Assembly (NCBI RefSeq): GCF_023015615.1 | Contig: NZ_JALKAJ010000002.1 | Coordinates: forward strand, 124,001-188,000 | DNA: 64,000 nucleotides | Source of the DNA: Qipengyuania sp. S6317L1 | GTDB taxonomy: Bacteria; Pseudomonadota; Alphaproteobacteria; Sphingomonadales; Sphingomonadaceae | Direction: 5' to 3' | In this document: piece after piece, positions 63,733 to 64,000 of the stretch | Position numbering within the stretch: the first letter of the stretch is position 1 | How the letters are laid out: each line of letters opens with the position of its first letter | Translations under genes and position numbers: made by a program | Notes under the pieces: generated by a model | Databases searched by the model: none | What the model was told of the DNA's origin: nothing | What the model saw: the letters and a program-made list of their open reading frames with translations, nothing else

Positions 63733-64000
63733 ATGCTCCCCCATCATTCAAATTGCGAATTCGGTATGCGTAGTTTTCTAGCGCCGAATCCTCGGGATGA
63801 CCAGCGACCACTTGATCTATCAGCTGCACCGCTAGTTCATAGTTGCTATCTGTAAGCTGAACGACCTCTTCAAGTTTCCTGCGGTCTTCGGCTGGAAGGT
63901 CGGGCATTGGCTGATAGATGTTCACCGGCTGCGCACGGCCGCGCAGCACGATGCGCCCCATCGGGGCCCACCAGTCGGGATCGGCTTGCTCGATGATCTC
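63719..64000 (-). CDS. C-terminal end of a probable adenylate/guanylate cyclase
   Basis: The frame is open through the window end (13 codons before the first ATG at 63961), so this is a partial gene. The visible C-terminal 94 residues include WWAPMGRIVLRGRAQPVNIYQPM, the end of a class III nucleotide cyclase domain where MGRIVLRGR-x-x-P-V-x-x-Y is common, then a helical tail (EDRRKLEEVVQLTDSNYELAVQLIDQVV). The CHASE2-cyclase family with a secreted neighbour is a likely match, but the catalytic residues lie outside the window. Confidence 0.65.
   Translation of the reverse strand, partial: EIIEQADPDWWAPMGRIVLRGRAQPVNIYQPMPDLPAEDRRKLEEVVQLTDSNYELAVQLIDQVVAGHPEDSALENYAYRIRNLNDGGAYVLG

Noticed and set aside
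1-64000. CRISPR array, insertion sequences, integrases
   Set aside because: No regularly spaced direct repeats, transposase or integrase motifs, or terminal inverted repeats were found on reading through.

Overview
The window looks like chromosomal DNA from a GC-rich alphaproteobacterium of the Sphingomonadales, most like the Erythrobacteraceae. This is inferred from the lptD-surA-pdxA-rsmA order, a circularly permuted two-piece tmRNA gene, a large TonB-dependent receptor, and protein sequences that resemble that family from memory. No search was run. There are no rRNA genes, no tRNA genes that I can see, no insertion sequences and no CRISPR array. Most of the window is housekeeping and catabolic chromosome; the region around 30.3-33.8 kb is the most accessory-looking part.

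Layout. 0-4.5 kb: the lptD tail, surA, pdxA, rsmA (outer-membrane assembly, vitamin B6, ribosome maturation) and an SRPBCC protein. 4.5-7.6 kb: two small membrane proteins and malate synthase G on the minus strand. 7.7-11.2 kb: a translationally coupled arginine-succinyltransferase operon (M20 deacylase, astA, astB). 11.3-14.3 kb: small envelope proteins, the tmRNA gene and two tandem mscL genes. 14.4-18.0 kb: LemA, two TPM-domain proteins, a NUDIX hydrolase and an SDR. 18.0-18.9 kb: a minus-strand PspC cluster with three very small single-span membrane ORFs behind a sigma-54-like promoter. 19.0-25.3 kb: recF, a TesA-like lipoprotein esterase divergent from a YbbA/YbbP ABC exporter, and DUF805 and RDD membrane proteins. 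25.5-30.3 kb: a TonB receptor divergent from typA.

30.3-33.8 kb: two divergent phage-type peptidoglycan hydrolases and a less GC-rich TPR protein. 33.9-37.7 kb: an SDR, a VOC protein, a FixJ-like regulator with a degenerate receiver, an alpha/beta hydrolase and a DUF3617 lipoprotein. 37.8-44.0 kb: uvrB, a small lipoprotein, a DsbD-type reductase and a UbiH-type monooxygenase. 44.0-50.3 kb: hemC-hemD and a membrane protein, divergent from tsaD-gpsA and a polysaccharide flippase. 50.6-55.2 kb: a VWA lipoprotein, an HhH protein, a single-domain response regulator, and maiA-fahA behind a palindrome-overlapped promoter. 55.2-60.9 kb: glutathione-dependent formaldehyde detoxification (adhC, fghA, YbaK-like deacylase), alanine dehydrogenase with a divergent Lrp regulator, and a succinate-semialdehyde dehydrogenase. 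61.2-64.0 kb: an FMN alpha-hydroxy-acid oxidase, a DCC-family protein, a secreted protein and the C-terminus of a probable nucleotide cyclase.

The genes form short, tightly packed operons. Start/stop overlaps (TTGA, ATGA, TGATG) are frequent and several genes appear to start with TTG. The observation most worth following is the sigma-54-like promoter in front of the small-peptide/PspC cluster, because Psp envelope-stress systems are classically sigma-54 driven, yet here the first genes are unannotated 36-53 residue membrane peptides rather than pspA.
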